Source: Candidatus Sericytochromatia bacterium (GTDB lineage: Bacteria > Cyanobacteriota > Sericytochromatia > JACMPN01). Taken from it: a DNA stretch of 16,523 nt. Positions 6,902-15,257 of this stretch are shown in pieces. Within the stretch, counting starts at the first letter, position 1; every line of letters starts with the position of its first letter. The notes under the pieces were generated by a model. It did not search any database and was not told the DNA's origin. It saw only the letters and a list, made by a program, of their open reading frames with translations. Location of the stretch: assembly GCA_014377495.1 (NCBI GenBank), contig JACMPN010000656.1:1-16523 (forward strand), given 5' to 3'. A program made the position numbers and the translations under genes.

Positions 6902-8068
6902 TCAGGCCGGCGACAGCTCGATGCAGGTCACTTCCGGCGGGGCGCCGACCCGCATGGGCGGCCCCCAATAGCCGGTCCCCCGACTGACGTAGATCTGTGA
7001 GTCGCCGTGACGGTGCAGACCGCTGACATAAGGTTGTTGCAGCTTGACCAGGTAGTTGAACGGAAAGATCTGACCACCATGGGTGTGGCCGGACAATTGC
7101 AGTGACACGCCCAGTCGGGCTGCCTCGAAAATCGCCCGCGGCTGGTGTGCCAGCAGTACGACCGGCCGATCCGGATCCCGACCGGCCAGCGCCTTGGGCA
7201 GGTCGGGCCCGTGGCCAAACCCCTCGGCCAGAAAGTCATCGATCCCCGCCAGATCAAAACCGGCCCCGGCTTGTTCGATCGGCACCCGTTCGTTGCGCAG
7301 GACCCGGATTCCCAGGCCCGTCAGAAACGGCAGCCAGTCCGTGACAGCAGAGTAGTATTCATGGTTGCCCGTGACGAAGAAGACGCCGTGCGGGGCCCGC
7401 AAACCGGCCAACGGGGCCACCGCCGCCCCGATGTTGGCAACACTGCCGTCGACCAGATCCCCCGTGATGGCGATCAGGTCCGGCTGCAGCGCGTTGATCT
7501 GGGCCACCAAGGCCTCGATGAAGCCTTGACCGATGGTCTGTCCGACATGGACGTCGGAAATTTGCACAATGCGGAAACCCGCCAGGGCCGGGGACAGTTG
7601 GGCCAGTGAGACGGCCACGCGCTTGACGGCGATCGCTCCCCGGGTCGCGACGAGACCCGTCGCCGACAGACCGAATGCCCCAAAGCCCACAGCCATGGCC
7701 GCCGCCCGGGTCAGGAACAACCGCCGCTCGGGATCCACCGCCGGACCATCCCGCCACCAGTCCGCAGCGGCCCAGCCGCCCCGGATCAGCTCCGTCGGCA
7801 ACAGCAGGACCAGCAGGAAGAACATCACGCCGACCCACGAAAACACGCCCCAGAACCAGGGGCTGGACCAACCAGGCGGCAGGCTGCGTGAGCTGAGGAT
7901 GCTGACCGGGATGGCGGCGAGGAGCCCGATCAGCAACCAACCCAGCCACGTCGGCCAGGGTGGTGGCATGCCGGTATCCCGCACCAGACGGACCCAGAGG
8001 TAGTAGTGGACCGAACCCAACACCGTGAGCACGACCGACATCATGATCAGCACACGGGCAATCGACAT
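6902..8068 (-). CDS. Membrane-anchored metallophosphoesterase (YkuE/YaeI type)
   Basis: A 388-aa protein with a calcineurin-like phosphoesterase domain in its C-terminal two thirds. All metal-binding motifs are visible in order: DVHVG (residues 172-176), GDLVDG (about 203-208), GNHE (about 234-237), AHQP (about 307-310) and GHTHGGQIFPF (from about 327). The last motif plus the NHEYYSAV context places it in the YkuE/YaeI/TMEM86-like group of membrane phosphodiesterases. Three hydrophobic helices precede the domain (about 5-27, 40-58 and 72-92). A fourth hydrophobic run at about 120-140 follows ERRLFLTR, which resembles a degenerate twin-arginine signal, so the catalytic domain probably faces outward. 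ATG 8068 has AAAGGG (8077-8082) eight bases upstream. The substrate is unknown; lipid-linked phosphodiesters are known for some relatives. Confidence 0.94.
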   Translation of the reverse strand: MSIARVLIMMSVVLTVLGSVHYYLWVRLVRDTGMPPPWPTWLGWLLIGLLAAIPVSILSSRSLPPGWSSPWFWGVFSWVGVMFFLLVLLLPTELIRGGWAAADWWRDGPAVDPERRLFLTRAAAMAVGFGAFGLSATGLVATRGAIAVKRVAVSLAQLSPALAGFRIVQISDVHVGQTIGQGFIEALVAQINALQPDLIAITGDLVDGSVANIGAAVAPLAGLRAPHGVFFVTGNHEYYSAVTDWLPFLTGLGIRVLRNERVPIEQAGAGFDLAGIDDFLAEGFGHGPDLPKALAGRDPDRPVVLLAHQPRAIFEAARLGVSLQLSGHTHGGQIFPFNYLVKLQQPYVSGLHRHGDSQIYVSRGTGYWGPPMRVGAPPEVTCIELSPA

Positions 8069-8221
8069 CCGCAAAACCCTTTCAAACAGGGGTCCCCACA
8101 GCCACCCCCGGGCACTCTACAGGCAATCCGTCCGGTTGGGCGCCCCGAGCCGGAAGCGGCGCCCGTCCGGCCATTCGCCGACCTCGACGCCGCCTGCCGG
8201 AACGACGAATCACGGTGTCCC

Positions 8222-10705
8222 TCACGGCCAGGGGTGTTTCGGGTAGCGCCGTTTCAACTCCTTTTTCACCTCCGGATAGGTGTTCTGCCAAAAACTGGTC
8301 AGGTCCATCGTCTTCTGCACGGTCCGGTAATTCGGGGCAAGGATGTCATAACGGACGGGGACCCGGCCCTCCATGATGGCGAACGGCCCCTCCATGCCAA
8401 GGAAATCCCCCAGACGGGCGGCCATTTCCGGCATTTCCGTCTCGGAGTAAGTGATCTTCGCCGGTCGGTTGCCGGGCAGCTGATACGTCCGCGGGGCCAG
8501 CCGATCCAGAAAGTCCGCCTGCAGGGCCCCGACATAGTCCCGCAGCACCCGCAGCACGGGCGTCGCCTCGACTTCGGCCAGGCTGGTCTTGCCGGCGCAG
8601 AGGTCGTGATAGATCAGCCGCCAGTCGTCGGCGTCCAGCCCGGGAAAGCCGTACTCGGGGCAGTGCCTGGCGGCGAGTTGCACCCGGTAGACCCATTGCC
8701 AGACCTCGTCCGTCAGCGAGCCGAGCGTCACGTCACCTGCCATCAGCTTGTCGACCAGCAGGTATCCCGCCTGGCGGGGGTGGAGCGGCGCCGCACTCGG
8801 GCGCCGATCGAGGACGAGCCCCCGCCAGACCAGTTGCTCCTCTTGGACGACCCGCCGCCGCAGAGCGTCCCAGCCCGAGACCGGCACCCACTCGCATTCC
8901 CCCGGCCACCTGGCCTGGATGAGCGCCGAAGCACAGGGCAGAAACAGGGGAATGGCCACCTGACGGCTCTGGTTGGCGCCCCCCGTCTCGTGCAGTTCCA
9001 TGGCCAAAATCGCATTGCCGGCCTCGGCACCGGACCGGGCATCCAGGGTCCCCTTGCGGCCATCGGCCAGCACGAAGGAATTCGTCCCCTCGATGCGGAC
9101 GGCCACACGATCGCCAAAAGCAGCCAACCAGCACGCCGTCACCGCCTGGCGCCAAACGCCCGTATCCACAGGCACGGCCCCCTCGTCGGCCTTGACCAGC
9201 TGGGTCAGTTGGCGAAAGGCTTCCCGGATGTCCCGTTCCCACCAGGCGGCTTGGGGATCACGGACCAGTTCCAGGCCCAAGGCGAAGAGGTCCGCCACCT
9301 CGCCACGCACCGACCGGCTGTCGCCCTCCAAGACGGCGACCATGGCACAGGAGATGGCCGCCACCCCGGCCGACTTGGCGGACACGAGCACCCGGGCCAG
9401 GGCCGGGTGCACCGGATACCGCAACAGATCGCGTCCCAATGGCGTGACCCGGCCTGCCGCCAAGGCGCCCATCTGGTAAAGCGAGGCCACGGCTTTGGCC
9501 CAGCGGTCCGGTTCAGGGGGGGTCAACCACGGCACGCCGGCCGCAGCGGTTTCGGCTGGCAGGGGCGCCTGACCCTGCAGGGCGTGTAGGGCGAGGACGG
9601 TGCCTGTCATCTCCAGGCGCAGGACTTCGGGGGGCATCGCTTCGGCCATGCTCGCTTCGGCACCGGCTCCCCAGAGGCGGACACAGCGCCCCGGTCCCGT
9701 CCGGCCGGCCCGACCAGTCCGCTGCACGGCACTATGTCGGCTGATCATGCCGAGGTGCAGGGTGTTCATGTCCTTGTCGGGGTGATACGCAGCCTGCCGG
9801 ACCTGGCCCGAATCGATCACGGTCGTGACACCGGGGATCGTCAGCGACGTCTCGGCGATGTTCGTCGAGACGATGACACACGCCGCCGTGGCGGGCGCCC
9901 CAAGCACCCGCTGCTGGGCGGATACGTCCATGGACCCGTGCAACTCGTGGACGGGCAAACCCAACTGGCGGCAAAAGGCTCCGATCGTCTCGGCGGTCCG
10001 CCGGATCTCACCGACGCCAGGCATGAACATGAGGATCGAGCCGTCGATGCCCGTGGTGGCCAGTTGCTTCAGGGCCCGCAAACTCTGCTGGGCGACGTGC
10101 TCCTGCTGCAGTGGGGCCTGGTGGCTGACGGTCACCGGATAATGGCGGACCGGCACGTCGATGACGGGCGCTGCAGCCAGGTAAGCCGCCAGCGGAGCCC
10201 CTTCGAGGGTGGCCGACATGACGATCAGTTTCAGCTCGGGCCGGTGATACCGCTGCAGGTGCCAGAGCCAGGCCAGCACGGCATCGGTCTCCAGGGTGCG
10301 TTCATGGAACTCGTCCAGGATGACGAGCCCCACATCGTCGGCCTTGGGTCGCCGCACCAAGGTCTGAAAGAAGATGCCGTAGGTCTGGTAGATGACGGCG
10401 GTGTCGGCCCGCACCTTGGAGTCGAAGCGGACCTGGTAGCCGATCGTCGTGCCGACGGCCTCCTGGCGCTCGGAGGCGACCCTCAGGGCGAGATTGCGGG
10501 CGGCGATGCGCCGAGGCTGCAGGACGAGAATCTTGCCTCCTGTCCGCGAGCGTCCTGCCGCATCAAGGAAAAATTGGGGAACCTGGGTCGATTTGCCGGT
10601 CCCGGGAGGCGCGGACAAAATCAAACGGCCCTGCGCCAACAGAGTCGTCACGATTTCATCGCGCACCGCATGGATCGGTAAGGGCGGTGTGGGGGATACG
10701 GTCAC
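8222..10705 (-). CDS. hrpB: ATP-dependent helicase HrpB
   Basis: An 827-aa superfamily 2 DExH-box helicase, close to the usual HrpB length of just over 800. The motifs appear in order: Walker A PPGTGKST (about 34-41), DEFH box (131-134) followed by ERTLETD, SATLE (from 164), STNIAETSLTIPGV and QRTGRAGRTGPG. The C-terminal end, TSFWQNTYPEVKKELKRRYP followed by KHPWP, is diagnostic of the HrpB C-terminal domain. HrpB proteins are widespread in diderm bacteria as putative RNA helicases of poorly known role. I prefer the GTG start at 10705, since AGGAG lies 8 bases upstream; the in-frame ATG at 10786 would add 27 unlikely residues and reach almost to the GNAT stop. It follows the GNAT gene by about 97 bases on the same strand. 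Confidence 0.97.
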   Translation of the reverse strand: MTVSPTPPLPIHAVRDEIVTTLLAQGRLILSAPPGTGKSTQVPQFFLDAAGRSRTGGKILVLQPRRIAARNLALRVASERQEAVGTTIGYQVRFDSKVRADTAVIYQTYGIFFQTLVRRPKADDVGLVILDEFHERTLETDAVLAWLWHLQRYHRPELKLIVMSATLEGAPLAAYLAAAPVIDVPVRHYPVTVSHQAPLQQEHVAQQSLRALKQLATTGIDGSILMFMPGVGEIRRTAETIGAFCRQLGLPVHELHGSMDVSAQQRVLGAPATAACVIVSTNIAETSLTIPGVTTVIDSGQVRQAAYHPDKDMNTLHLGMISRHSAVQRTGRAGRTGPGRCVRLWGAGAEASMAEAMPPEVLRLEMTGTVLALHALQGQAPLPAETAAAGVPWLTPPEPDRWAKAVASLYQMGALAAGRVTPLGRDLLRYPVHPALARVLVSAKSAGVAAISCAMVAVLEGDSRSVRGEVADLFALGLELVRDPQAAWWERDIREAFRQLTQLVKADEGAVPVDTGVWRQAVTACWLAAFGDRVAVRIEGTNSFVLADGRKGTLDARSGAEAGNAILAMELHETGGANQSRQVAIPLFLPCASALIQARWPGECEWVPVSGWDALRRRVVQEEQLVWRGLVLDRRPSAAPLHPRQAGYLLVDKLMAGDVTLGSLTDEVWQWVYRVQLAARHCPEYGFPGLDADDWRLIYHDLCAGKTSLAEVEATPVLRVLRDYVGALQADFLDRLAPRTYQLPGNRPAKITYSETEMPEMAARLGDFLGMEGPFAIMEGRVPVRYDILAPNYRTVQKTMDLTSFWQNTYPEVKKELKRRYPKHPWP

Positions 10706-10713
10706 AACTCGGG

Positions 10714-10718
10714 CTCCT
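10714..10718 (-). promoter_or_regulatory. Ribosome binding site fixing the hrpB GTG start
   Basis: AGGAG on the minus strand, eight bases before GTG at 10705. No comparable site precedes the longer ATG start at 10786, so this decides the start in favour of GTG. Confidence 0.75.
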
Positions 10719-10802
10719 GGTCCCGTGGCATTGTCCGATGGCTGCCGGCCCGTGGCCACCACCTCGGGCGATCGCCCTATCGCCAACCTGACAGGCTTGC
10801 CC

Positions 10803-11240
10803 CTATGGGAGATTAAACAGGCGCTTCGTCATATGGCGATGCGGAATGTTCGCATCCAGGAACTCGGGACCGTCGGCCACATAGGCGAGCCGTTCATAAA
10901 AGGCGATCGCCGTCGTCTGCGCATCCAGGCCGACCAGCGTCGCCCCGTGCGTGGCGGCCAGGGTTTCGGCGGCCCCCATCAGGGCAGCACCGATGGCTTT
11001 GCCCCGAACCCCCGCCAGGACCGCCACCCGCCCGACTTTGGCCGTTTCGCCTTGAAAGAGGCGGGCTGTGCCGACGGCCTGTCCCGACCACCGGGCCAAC
11101 AGATGGAAGGTCACGCTGTCCTTGCCGTCGAGTTCCTCGTCGAGCGGCACTGCCTGCTCCTCAACAAACACCGCCATGCGAATCGCCAAGGCTTCTGCCA
11201 GGGGCTCGCCTTCGCCGTACCACGATTCGATGTGCAACAT
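10803..11240 (-). CDS. GNAT family N-acetyltransferase (YjcF/ElaA-like)
   Basis: A 145-aa acetyl-CoA-dependent N-acetyltransferase. The opening segment (IRMAVFVEEQAVPLDEELDG) is typical of the YjcF-like GNAT subgroup. The acetyl-CoA pyrophosphate-binding motif A is present as GRVAVLAGVRGKAIGAAL, with the R-x-x-x-x-G pattern at residues 79-84. A motif B-like end, LDAQTTAIAFYERLAYV, carries the usual Tyr. The acceptor substrate is unknown. ATG 11240 is chosen since the fold begins there; an upstream GTG at 11279 would add 13 residues, and neither has a strong ribosome site. It is divergent from the M28 gene across a 150-base gap, and hrpB follows on the same strand. Confidence 0.92.
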   Translation of the reverse strand: MLHIESWYGEGEPLAEALAIRMAVFVEEQAVPLDEELDGKDSVTFHLLARWSGQAVGTARLFQGETAKVGRVAVLAGVRGKAIGAALMGAAETLAATHGATLVGLDAQTTAIAFYERLAYVADGPEFLDANIPHRHMTKRLFNLP

Positions 11241-11327
11241 GCCGTCAGGGTAACACGCCCGAATCAGGGCCAAAATCACCGCCTGGCCCGATACCGCCGG
11301 GAAACACCGCCGATGGCGCTGGTGTTT

Positions 11328-11344
11328 TAATTAAGGAAAAGTTA
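11328..11344 (+). promoter_or_regulatory. AT-rich upstream element of the M28 gene
   Basis: TAATTAAG, two bases, then AAAGTTA, in an AT-rich island of the gap between the GNAT and M28 genes. The same two words occur in the M14 promoter region with a 6-base spacing. A TATGCT overlaps its end (11343-11348) and could be a -10, but no -35 partner is evident. Its role as a promoter or operator is inference. Confidence 0.35.
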
Positions 11345-11390
11345 TGCTCTGGCAAACGAATGGCTTATTGATCTGACGTGAGGGTGTGAC

Positions 11391-12392
11391 ATGCAGTCCC
11401 GAGTGTTTGCAACGGTGTTGGCTGGCCTGATGGTCGCTGGTTGCATGGTCTCCCGTGTCGCTCCAGTCGGACCGGACTCGTCTGTGCAGCAACTCGCCGC
11501 CAGCCGAACGAACCGCCTCCAGCGCCCCGAAGACGGCGTCGATATCGCCAGCCTGAAGCGCACGATGGCCATTCTGGCGGGCACGTCGGCATTGCCGAGC
11601 GGCACCCTGATCAACGAGCGGGGTGGTACAGCCGGTCGCGAGCTGACCCGGCAGTTCCTCATCAACAGCCTGCAGGAGCTGGGTTACACCGTCGAACGCC
11701 ACAAGTACCGGACGAACGGTGAAAACATCGTCGCCCGCCTGATGGCCCCGACGCAAACCGACGAGTACATCCTCATGGGTGCCCACATGGACTCCGTCAG
11801 CAACCATGGCGCCGACGACGACGGCAGCGGCTCGACGGCTGTTCTGGAAGCCGCCCGGGTGCTCAAGGCGATGCCTGATCGCAAGGTCAACCTGATGGTC
11901 GCCTGGTTCGATGAAGAGGAATTGGGTCTGGTCGGCAGCAAGTACCTCGCCAAGGAATACAAGAAACAGGGGCTGAACATCACCTCGGTGCATTGCATCG
12001 ATATGCTGGGCTACGACAATGACGGCGACCGTCGGGTCGAAGTGGCCCGGCCCGAGGGTGACCTCTGGGAAACCTATCAGCACGTCAATGAAACCCATGG
12101 CCTGAAGCTGCCCTTGAGCCGTGTAAACACGGGATCCTCCGACCACGTCTCGTGGGCGAACGAAGGCTTCAAGTCGGTGTTGCTGTGCGAAGAGTGGAAT
12201 GGCGGGGATACGACACCGCACTACCACCGGAAGACCGACACCTACGAAACGATCAACTTCGACTTCCTGGCGGCAGGGACGAAGCTGATGACGGCTGTCG
12301 TTGCGGATCTTAGCCAAAAGGTCAAAGGCGCCGCCCCGCAGCCCTTCGTCCCGCACACCAGGTTCCCGGGCAAGGACCTGCACTGCCACTAA
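11391..12392 (+). CDS. M28 family aminopeptidase lipoprotein
   Basis: A 333-aa zinc exopeptidase with a lipoprotein signal peptide (MQSRVFATVLAGLMVAGC, lipidated Cys at 18). By comparison with Vibrio leucyl aminopeptidase the metal and catalytic residues can be placed: H132 and catalytic D134 (AHMDS), bridging D143 (ADDDGSG), catalytic E176 and ligand E177 (DEEELGL), D204 (HCIDMLGY) and H279 (HYHRKTDT). All are intact, so it should remove N-terminal residues from peptides at the cell envelope, although M28 members also include glutaminyl cyclases and carboxypeptidases. GAGGG (11380-11384) precedes ATG by six bases. It is followed by a strong terminator and looks monocistronic. The C-terminal 30 residues are Pro/His-rich (PFVPHTRFPGKDLHCH). 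Confidence 0.95.
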   Translation: MQSRVFATVLAGLMVAGCMVSRVAPVGPDSSVQQLAASRTNRLQRPEDGVDIASLKRTMAILAGTSALPSGTLINERGGTAGRELTRQFLINSLQELGYTVERHKYRTNGENIVARLMAPTQTDEYILMGAHMDSVSNHGADDDGSGSTAVLEAARVLKAMPDRKVNLMVAWFDEEELGLVGSKYLAKEYKKQGLNITSVHCIDMLGYDNDGDRRVEVARPEGDLWETYQHVNETHGLKLPLSRVNTGSSDHVSWANEGFKSVLLCEEWNGGDTTPHYHRKTDTYETINFDFLAAGTKLMTAVVADLSQKVKGAAPQPFVPHTRFPGKDLHCH

Positions 12393-12417
12393 GGGGCTGC
12401 CAAAGGCGCAAACATCG

Positions 12418-12456
12418 GACGCAGCCACCCCTAAACGGGTGGCTGCGTCGCGTTTT
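12418..12456 (+). terminator. Rho-independent terminator of the M28 gene
   Basis: A perfect 13-bp stem (12418-12430 with 12437-12449; GACGCAGCCACCC against its complement) closes a six-base CTAAAC loop. The bases GCG and then TTTT follow. The stem begins 25 bases after the stop codon. Confidence 0.85.
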
Positions 12457-12627
12457 GGCCATGACGGCGGGATCCGTCTGGGCACCTGACCGCCGGGGCG
12501 CCCGGCATTGGCCGGAATGGGCAAACGTCTGCCAGGCCGCTCCGCCTAAGCTCAGAGCCGATGCAGTGACGATGCCCTCGTCGATTGCTCGGTGATCCCA
12601 GCCGCAACGATCTCCGGAGGTCTGACC

Positions 12628-13512
12628 ATGCGTGTCCCGATTTTCATGGGCGTCCTCGCGTTAGTCGGTGTCGCCTGTACCGATTTACCGCCGGCTCCCC
12701 GTCCTGTGGATCTGCGGACGGCGGCCATGCCGACGGGGATGACCCTGCCCCCGACCGTCACCCCACCGGCCGGGATGCCGACGCAGCCATCCGTATCTTT
12801 TTGGCCCTGGGTCAGCTGGCCTGGTAGCGGCGGTATCACACAGCGACCAGTCGGCAACGCTTATGCCCTCACCCAGTTCACCGGCCCCAACCGTGTCCCG
12901 ACCGGAGCGATCAGCCTCAAAGCGGGTGGCGGCGCCTACGATTCCTGTACCACGGACTACGCCGTCAAAGCCAGTGTCCCGGCCGGCCGCCAGGAAATCC
13001 ATCTGTCAGTCACGGCCAGTAAATCAAACCGGCAATGCTTCGCCTCCGGATACGAGGCCGCCCACACCTTTGATTTCCCGGTCCAAGTCGACCAACCCGG
13101 GCAATACACCGTCAAAGGCATGGATGTTCGCGGTCTCTACCAGTCCCTGGGCACAGTCACCGTGACTGGCGGACCGACAGAGATGGTCGGCCCCTATGTC
13201 TACGAGTTTGACCGCTATGATGGCCCCGGCACCGCCAAGACCGGCCAAAACATCGCCATCAAGGCGTCGGGTGGCCAGTACGACTTCTGCGACTACAGCT
13301 TTGCCGCCAGTTGCCAGGTCGATGCCGCTGCCAAGATCGTACGCCTGTCACTGAGCGGCACGCCGCTTCCCGAAAACCAGGTCCGGTGTATGGCCATGGC
13401 GGCGAATCACACGAAGTCCTTTGATGCCACATTCACGACCCAGGGCATGTACCAGGTCCAGGCCCGGACGGCCACCGGCTGGAACATGTTGGGATCGATC
13501 ATCGCCCACTGA
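12628..13512 (+). CDS. Lipoprotein with two diverged Cys-containing beta-rich repeats
   Basis: A 294-aa protein not assigned to a known family. It has a lipoprotein signal peptide (MRVPIFMGVLALVGVAC, lipidated Cys at 17), then a Pro/Thr/Met-rich linker to about residue 75. The rest is two copies of one unit, about 76-182 and 188-294. Shared positions include GP, TG..I, KA.GG.YD.C, a second Cys (137 and 254), HT..FD and a final G.Y.V..LG. Pattern and length suggest an immunoglobulin-like beta-sandwich with one disulfide per copy (C107-C137, C221-C254); copy two has an extra C229. It is probably a surface binding or structural lipoprotein. The ATG at 12628 has CGGAGG seven bases upstream. Flanking genes are both peptidase lipoproteins, but a terminator separates it from the first. 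Confidence 0.85.
   Translation: MRVPIFMGVLALVGVACTDLPPAPRPVDLRTAAMPTGMTLPPTVTPPAGMPTQPSVSFWPWVSWPGSGGITQRPVGNAYALTQFTGPNRVPTGAISLKAGGGAYDSCTTDYAVKASVPAGRQEIHLSVTASKSNRQCFASGYEAAHTFDFPVQVDQPGQYTVKGMDVRGLYQSLGTVTVTGGPTEMVGPYVYEFDRYDGPGTAKTGQNIAIKASGGQYDFCDYSFAASCQVDAAAKIVRLSLSGTPLPENQVRCMAMAANHTKSFDATFTTQGMYQVQARTATGWNMLGSIIAH
12703..13512 (+). repeat. Internal protein-level tandem duplication
   Basis: Two in-frame units of roughly 107-112 residues within the lipoprotein gene align over conserved motifs (KA.GG.YD.C, RQC/VRC, HT..FD, G.Y.V). The DNA sequences are not recognisably similar, so the duplication is old, or the two domains were recruited separately. Confidence 0.7.
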
Positions 13513-13677
13513 CGCTGAGTTGCTTACCGCTGGCCTGGCTGGGACGCCGGGACGGCGGTAGTTTCATGTCGCGGACAGGGAGGCTTCGTACGCCCACGCA
13601 CGGCAGTTGCGCCTGCCCATCCGCCAGGATTGCACCCACCCCTTGCCAACCTCCGCTCGACCGGAATAATTAAGTGC

Positions 13678-13707
13678 TTGAAAGTTAAGGCCGGCTTAAG
13701 ACATAAT
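13678..13707 (+). promoter_or_regulatory. Sigma70-type promoter of the M14 gene
   Basis: TTGAAA (13678-13683) and CATAAT (13702-13707) are each one mismatch from consensus and are separated by 18 bases. Transcription would start near 13714, giving a leader of about 33 bases. TTAAG occurs three times here (13670, 13685, 13696), and the TAATTAAG...AAAGTTA pair is shared with the M28 upstream region. The rest of the 13513-13746 gap holds nothing else recognised. Confidence 0.7.
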
Positions 13708-13734
13708 GGAAGGAAGCTGATAGGTCCCGTTAAT

Positions 13735-13739
13735 GAGGA
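13735..13739 (+). promoter_or_regulatory. Ribosome binding site fixing the M14 TTG start
   Basis: GAGGA seven bases before TTG at 13747. This site, the promoter just upstream and the lipoprotein signal peptide that begins at this codon together support a TTG start over the more upstream in-frame start at 13630, which would lie before the promoter. Confidence 0.75.
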
Positions 13740-13746
13740 TTGCCCC

Positions 13747-15246
13747 TTGAACCTAAAAACGTTGCAGCCGCCGGGTGTTTTTTCTGTCGCTCTGGCGACG
13801 ACCCTGCTGGTGCTCTCCGGTTGTAATGCGGTCCAGGAACGGCCGCTGATGCCCGGCGGCAACAGTGCAGTCGATGCACAGAGCTGGGCAAACCTCACGT
13901 TCGGGACCACGAGCGAGCGCAAACCCGTCACCCTCGGGTACGGCAACGCTGCAGCGCTGACCAAAATGGTCGAAGCGGGCATGGACGTCTGGTCTGTCGA
14001 CGTCAAAGCCAAGAAGGCCGAGGGCACGCTCACCGAAGCCCAAGCCCTGATCGCCAAGAACTACGGCATGTCCGTCGCCGAGCGGCCGTCCGGCGTGATG
14101 CGGATGCGGGCCGACGCTGGCTACCGCAACTACGACCAGATCCTGGCCCGTTTGCGGGTCCTGGCCAGCCAGGGTGCCGCCTTCGGCGCCGAGCTCGTCG
14201 ACATCGGCGACTCCTGGGAAAAGACCCAGGGCAAAGCCAACCGGGACATCTGGGCCCTACACTTCAGCAAAGGCCAGGGCAAGCCGATCGTCACCTTCGC
14301 CGGCTGCCACCACGCCCGCGAGATCGCCACGCCGGAGATGGTCCTGAAGATGGCCGAGCACCTCGTCGAAAACTACGGCAAGGATGCAGAAGTCACCGCT
14401 GACGTGGACAACCGCGACATTTGGATCGTCCCGCTCGTCAATCCTGACGGCCACGTCCTCGCCGTCGCCGGCAAGGACCAGCGCAAGAACGCCAACGTCA
14501 AGACGGGTGGTAAGAGCCGTATCGGTGTCGACCTGAACCGCAACTACGCCACGGCATGGGGCACGGTCGGCGACAGCGCCAACCCCGAATCCGACGTGTT
14601 CCGTGGGGCTTCGGCCTTCTCAGAGCCCGAGACCCAAGCGGTGCGCGACCTGCTGACCAAGCATCCGCCCGTCATCTACCTGACTTACCACGCCTATTCC
14701 AATGCCGTCATGTGGCCCTGGGATCACAAGAACGCCGCCCCGCCGGAGCCGAAGCTGGCCGCCCTGGGCAACCAGTTGGGCAAGCTCTCCGGCTACGAGC
14801 CCTACCAGGGTGCCGAAATGTACCTGAATGGCGGCGACGACGTCGATTGGGTCTACGACAAATTCAAGACCCTGTCCTACACCGTCGAGGTGGGCGGCAG
14901 TGGCGACGGCTTCATGCCGCCGTCCAGCCGGTTGCCGAAGTTCTGGAACGAAAACCGGCCGATGATGCTCCACGCCCTCAAGGTGGCGGACAACCCCGGT
15001 GCCGTCTTCGGTCCGGCGATGACCGTCCAGACCAACCGGAGCGGAATGTCCGTGTCGGCACCGGGTGCCGTCAAGGCCGAGTACTTTGTCGGCAAGCCGG
15101 GTATCGCCGGCCGTGGCCTACCGATCGCCTTGACCGGCACCAGTGCCGAAATGGGTATCGAGTCAGCCACCAAGCAACTCGTCTTCGTGCATGCTCAGGA
15201 CGCCAAAGGCATTTGGGGCCCGTTCGAGACCATCTGGTCCAAGTAG
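13747..15246 (+). CDS. M14 zinc carboxypeptidase lipoprotein
   Basis: A 499-aa secreted metallocarboxypeptidase starting at TTG. The signal peptide ends in VLSGC (Cys 26). A propeptide-like region follows (MVEAGMDVWSVDVKAKKAEG... to about residue 120), typical of bacterial carboxypeptidase T relatives. Catalytic domain landmarks are H189-x-x-E192 (HHAREIATPE), NPDGH, DLNRNY (N264, R265), zinc ligand H315 (TYHAYS) and catalytic E381 (YTVEVGG), all intact. After about residue 425 a 75-residue beta-rich tail (AEYFVGKPGIAG ... VHAQDAKGIWGPFE) looks like a small Ig-like accessory domain. It should remove C-terminal residues from peptides at the envelope or surface. It has its own promoter and terminator, so it is probably monocistronic. 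Confidence 0.96.
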   Translation: MNLKTLQPPGVFSVALATTLLVLSGCNAVQERPLMPGGNSAVDAQSWANLTFGTTSERKPVTLGYGNAAALTKMVEAGMDVWSVDVKAKKAEGTLTEAQALIAKNYGMSVAERPSGVMRMRADAGYRNYDQILARLRVLASQGAAFGAELVDIGDSWEKTQGKANRDIWALHFSKGQGKPIVTFAGCHHAREIATPEMVLKMAEHLVENYGKDAEVTADVDNRDIWIVPLVNPDGHVLAVAGKDQRKNANVKTGGKSRIGVDLNRNYATAWGTVGDSANPESDVFRGASAFSEPETQAVRDLLTKHPPVIYLTYHAYSNAVMWPWDHKNAAPPEPKLAALGNQLGKLSGYEPYQGAEMYLNGGDDVDWVYDKFKTLSYTVEVGGSGDGFMPPSSRLPKFWNENRPMMLHALKVADNPGAVFGPAMTVQTNRSGMSVSAPGAVKAEYFVGKPGIAGRGLPIALTGTSAEMGIESATKQLVFVHAQDAKGIWGPFETIWSK

Positions 15247-15257
15247 ACGACACCATT

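Noticed and set aside
8006..9589. Long plus-strand open frame (527 codons) opposite the helicase gene
   Set aside because: It is antisense to hrpB, whose helicase motifs are unambiguous. Its translation is His/Gly/Pro/Arg-rich with no domain, a usual result of GC-rich codon bias.
11331..12524. Minus-strand open frame of 397 codons opposite the M28 gene
   Set aside because: It lies opposite a complete M28 enzyme, its extent covers the terminator hairpin, and it shows no recognisable domain.
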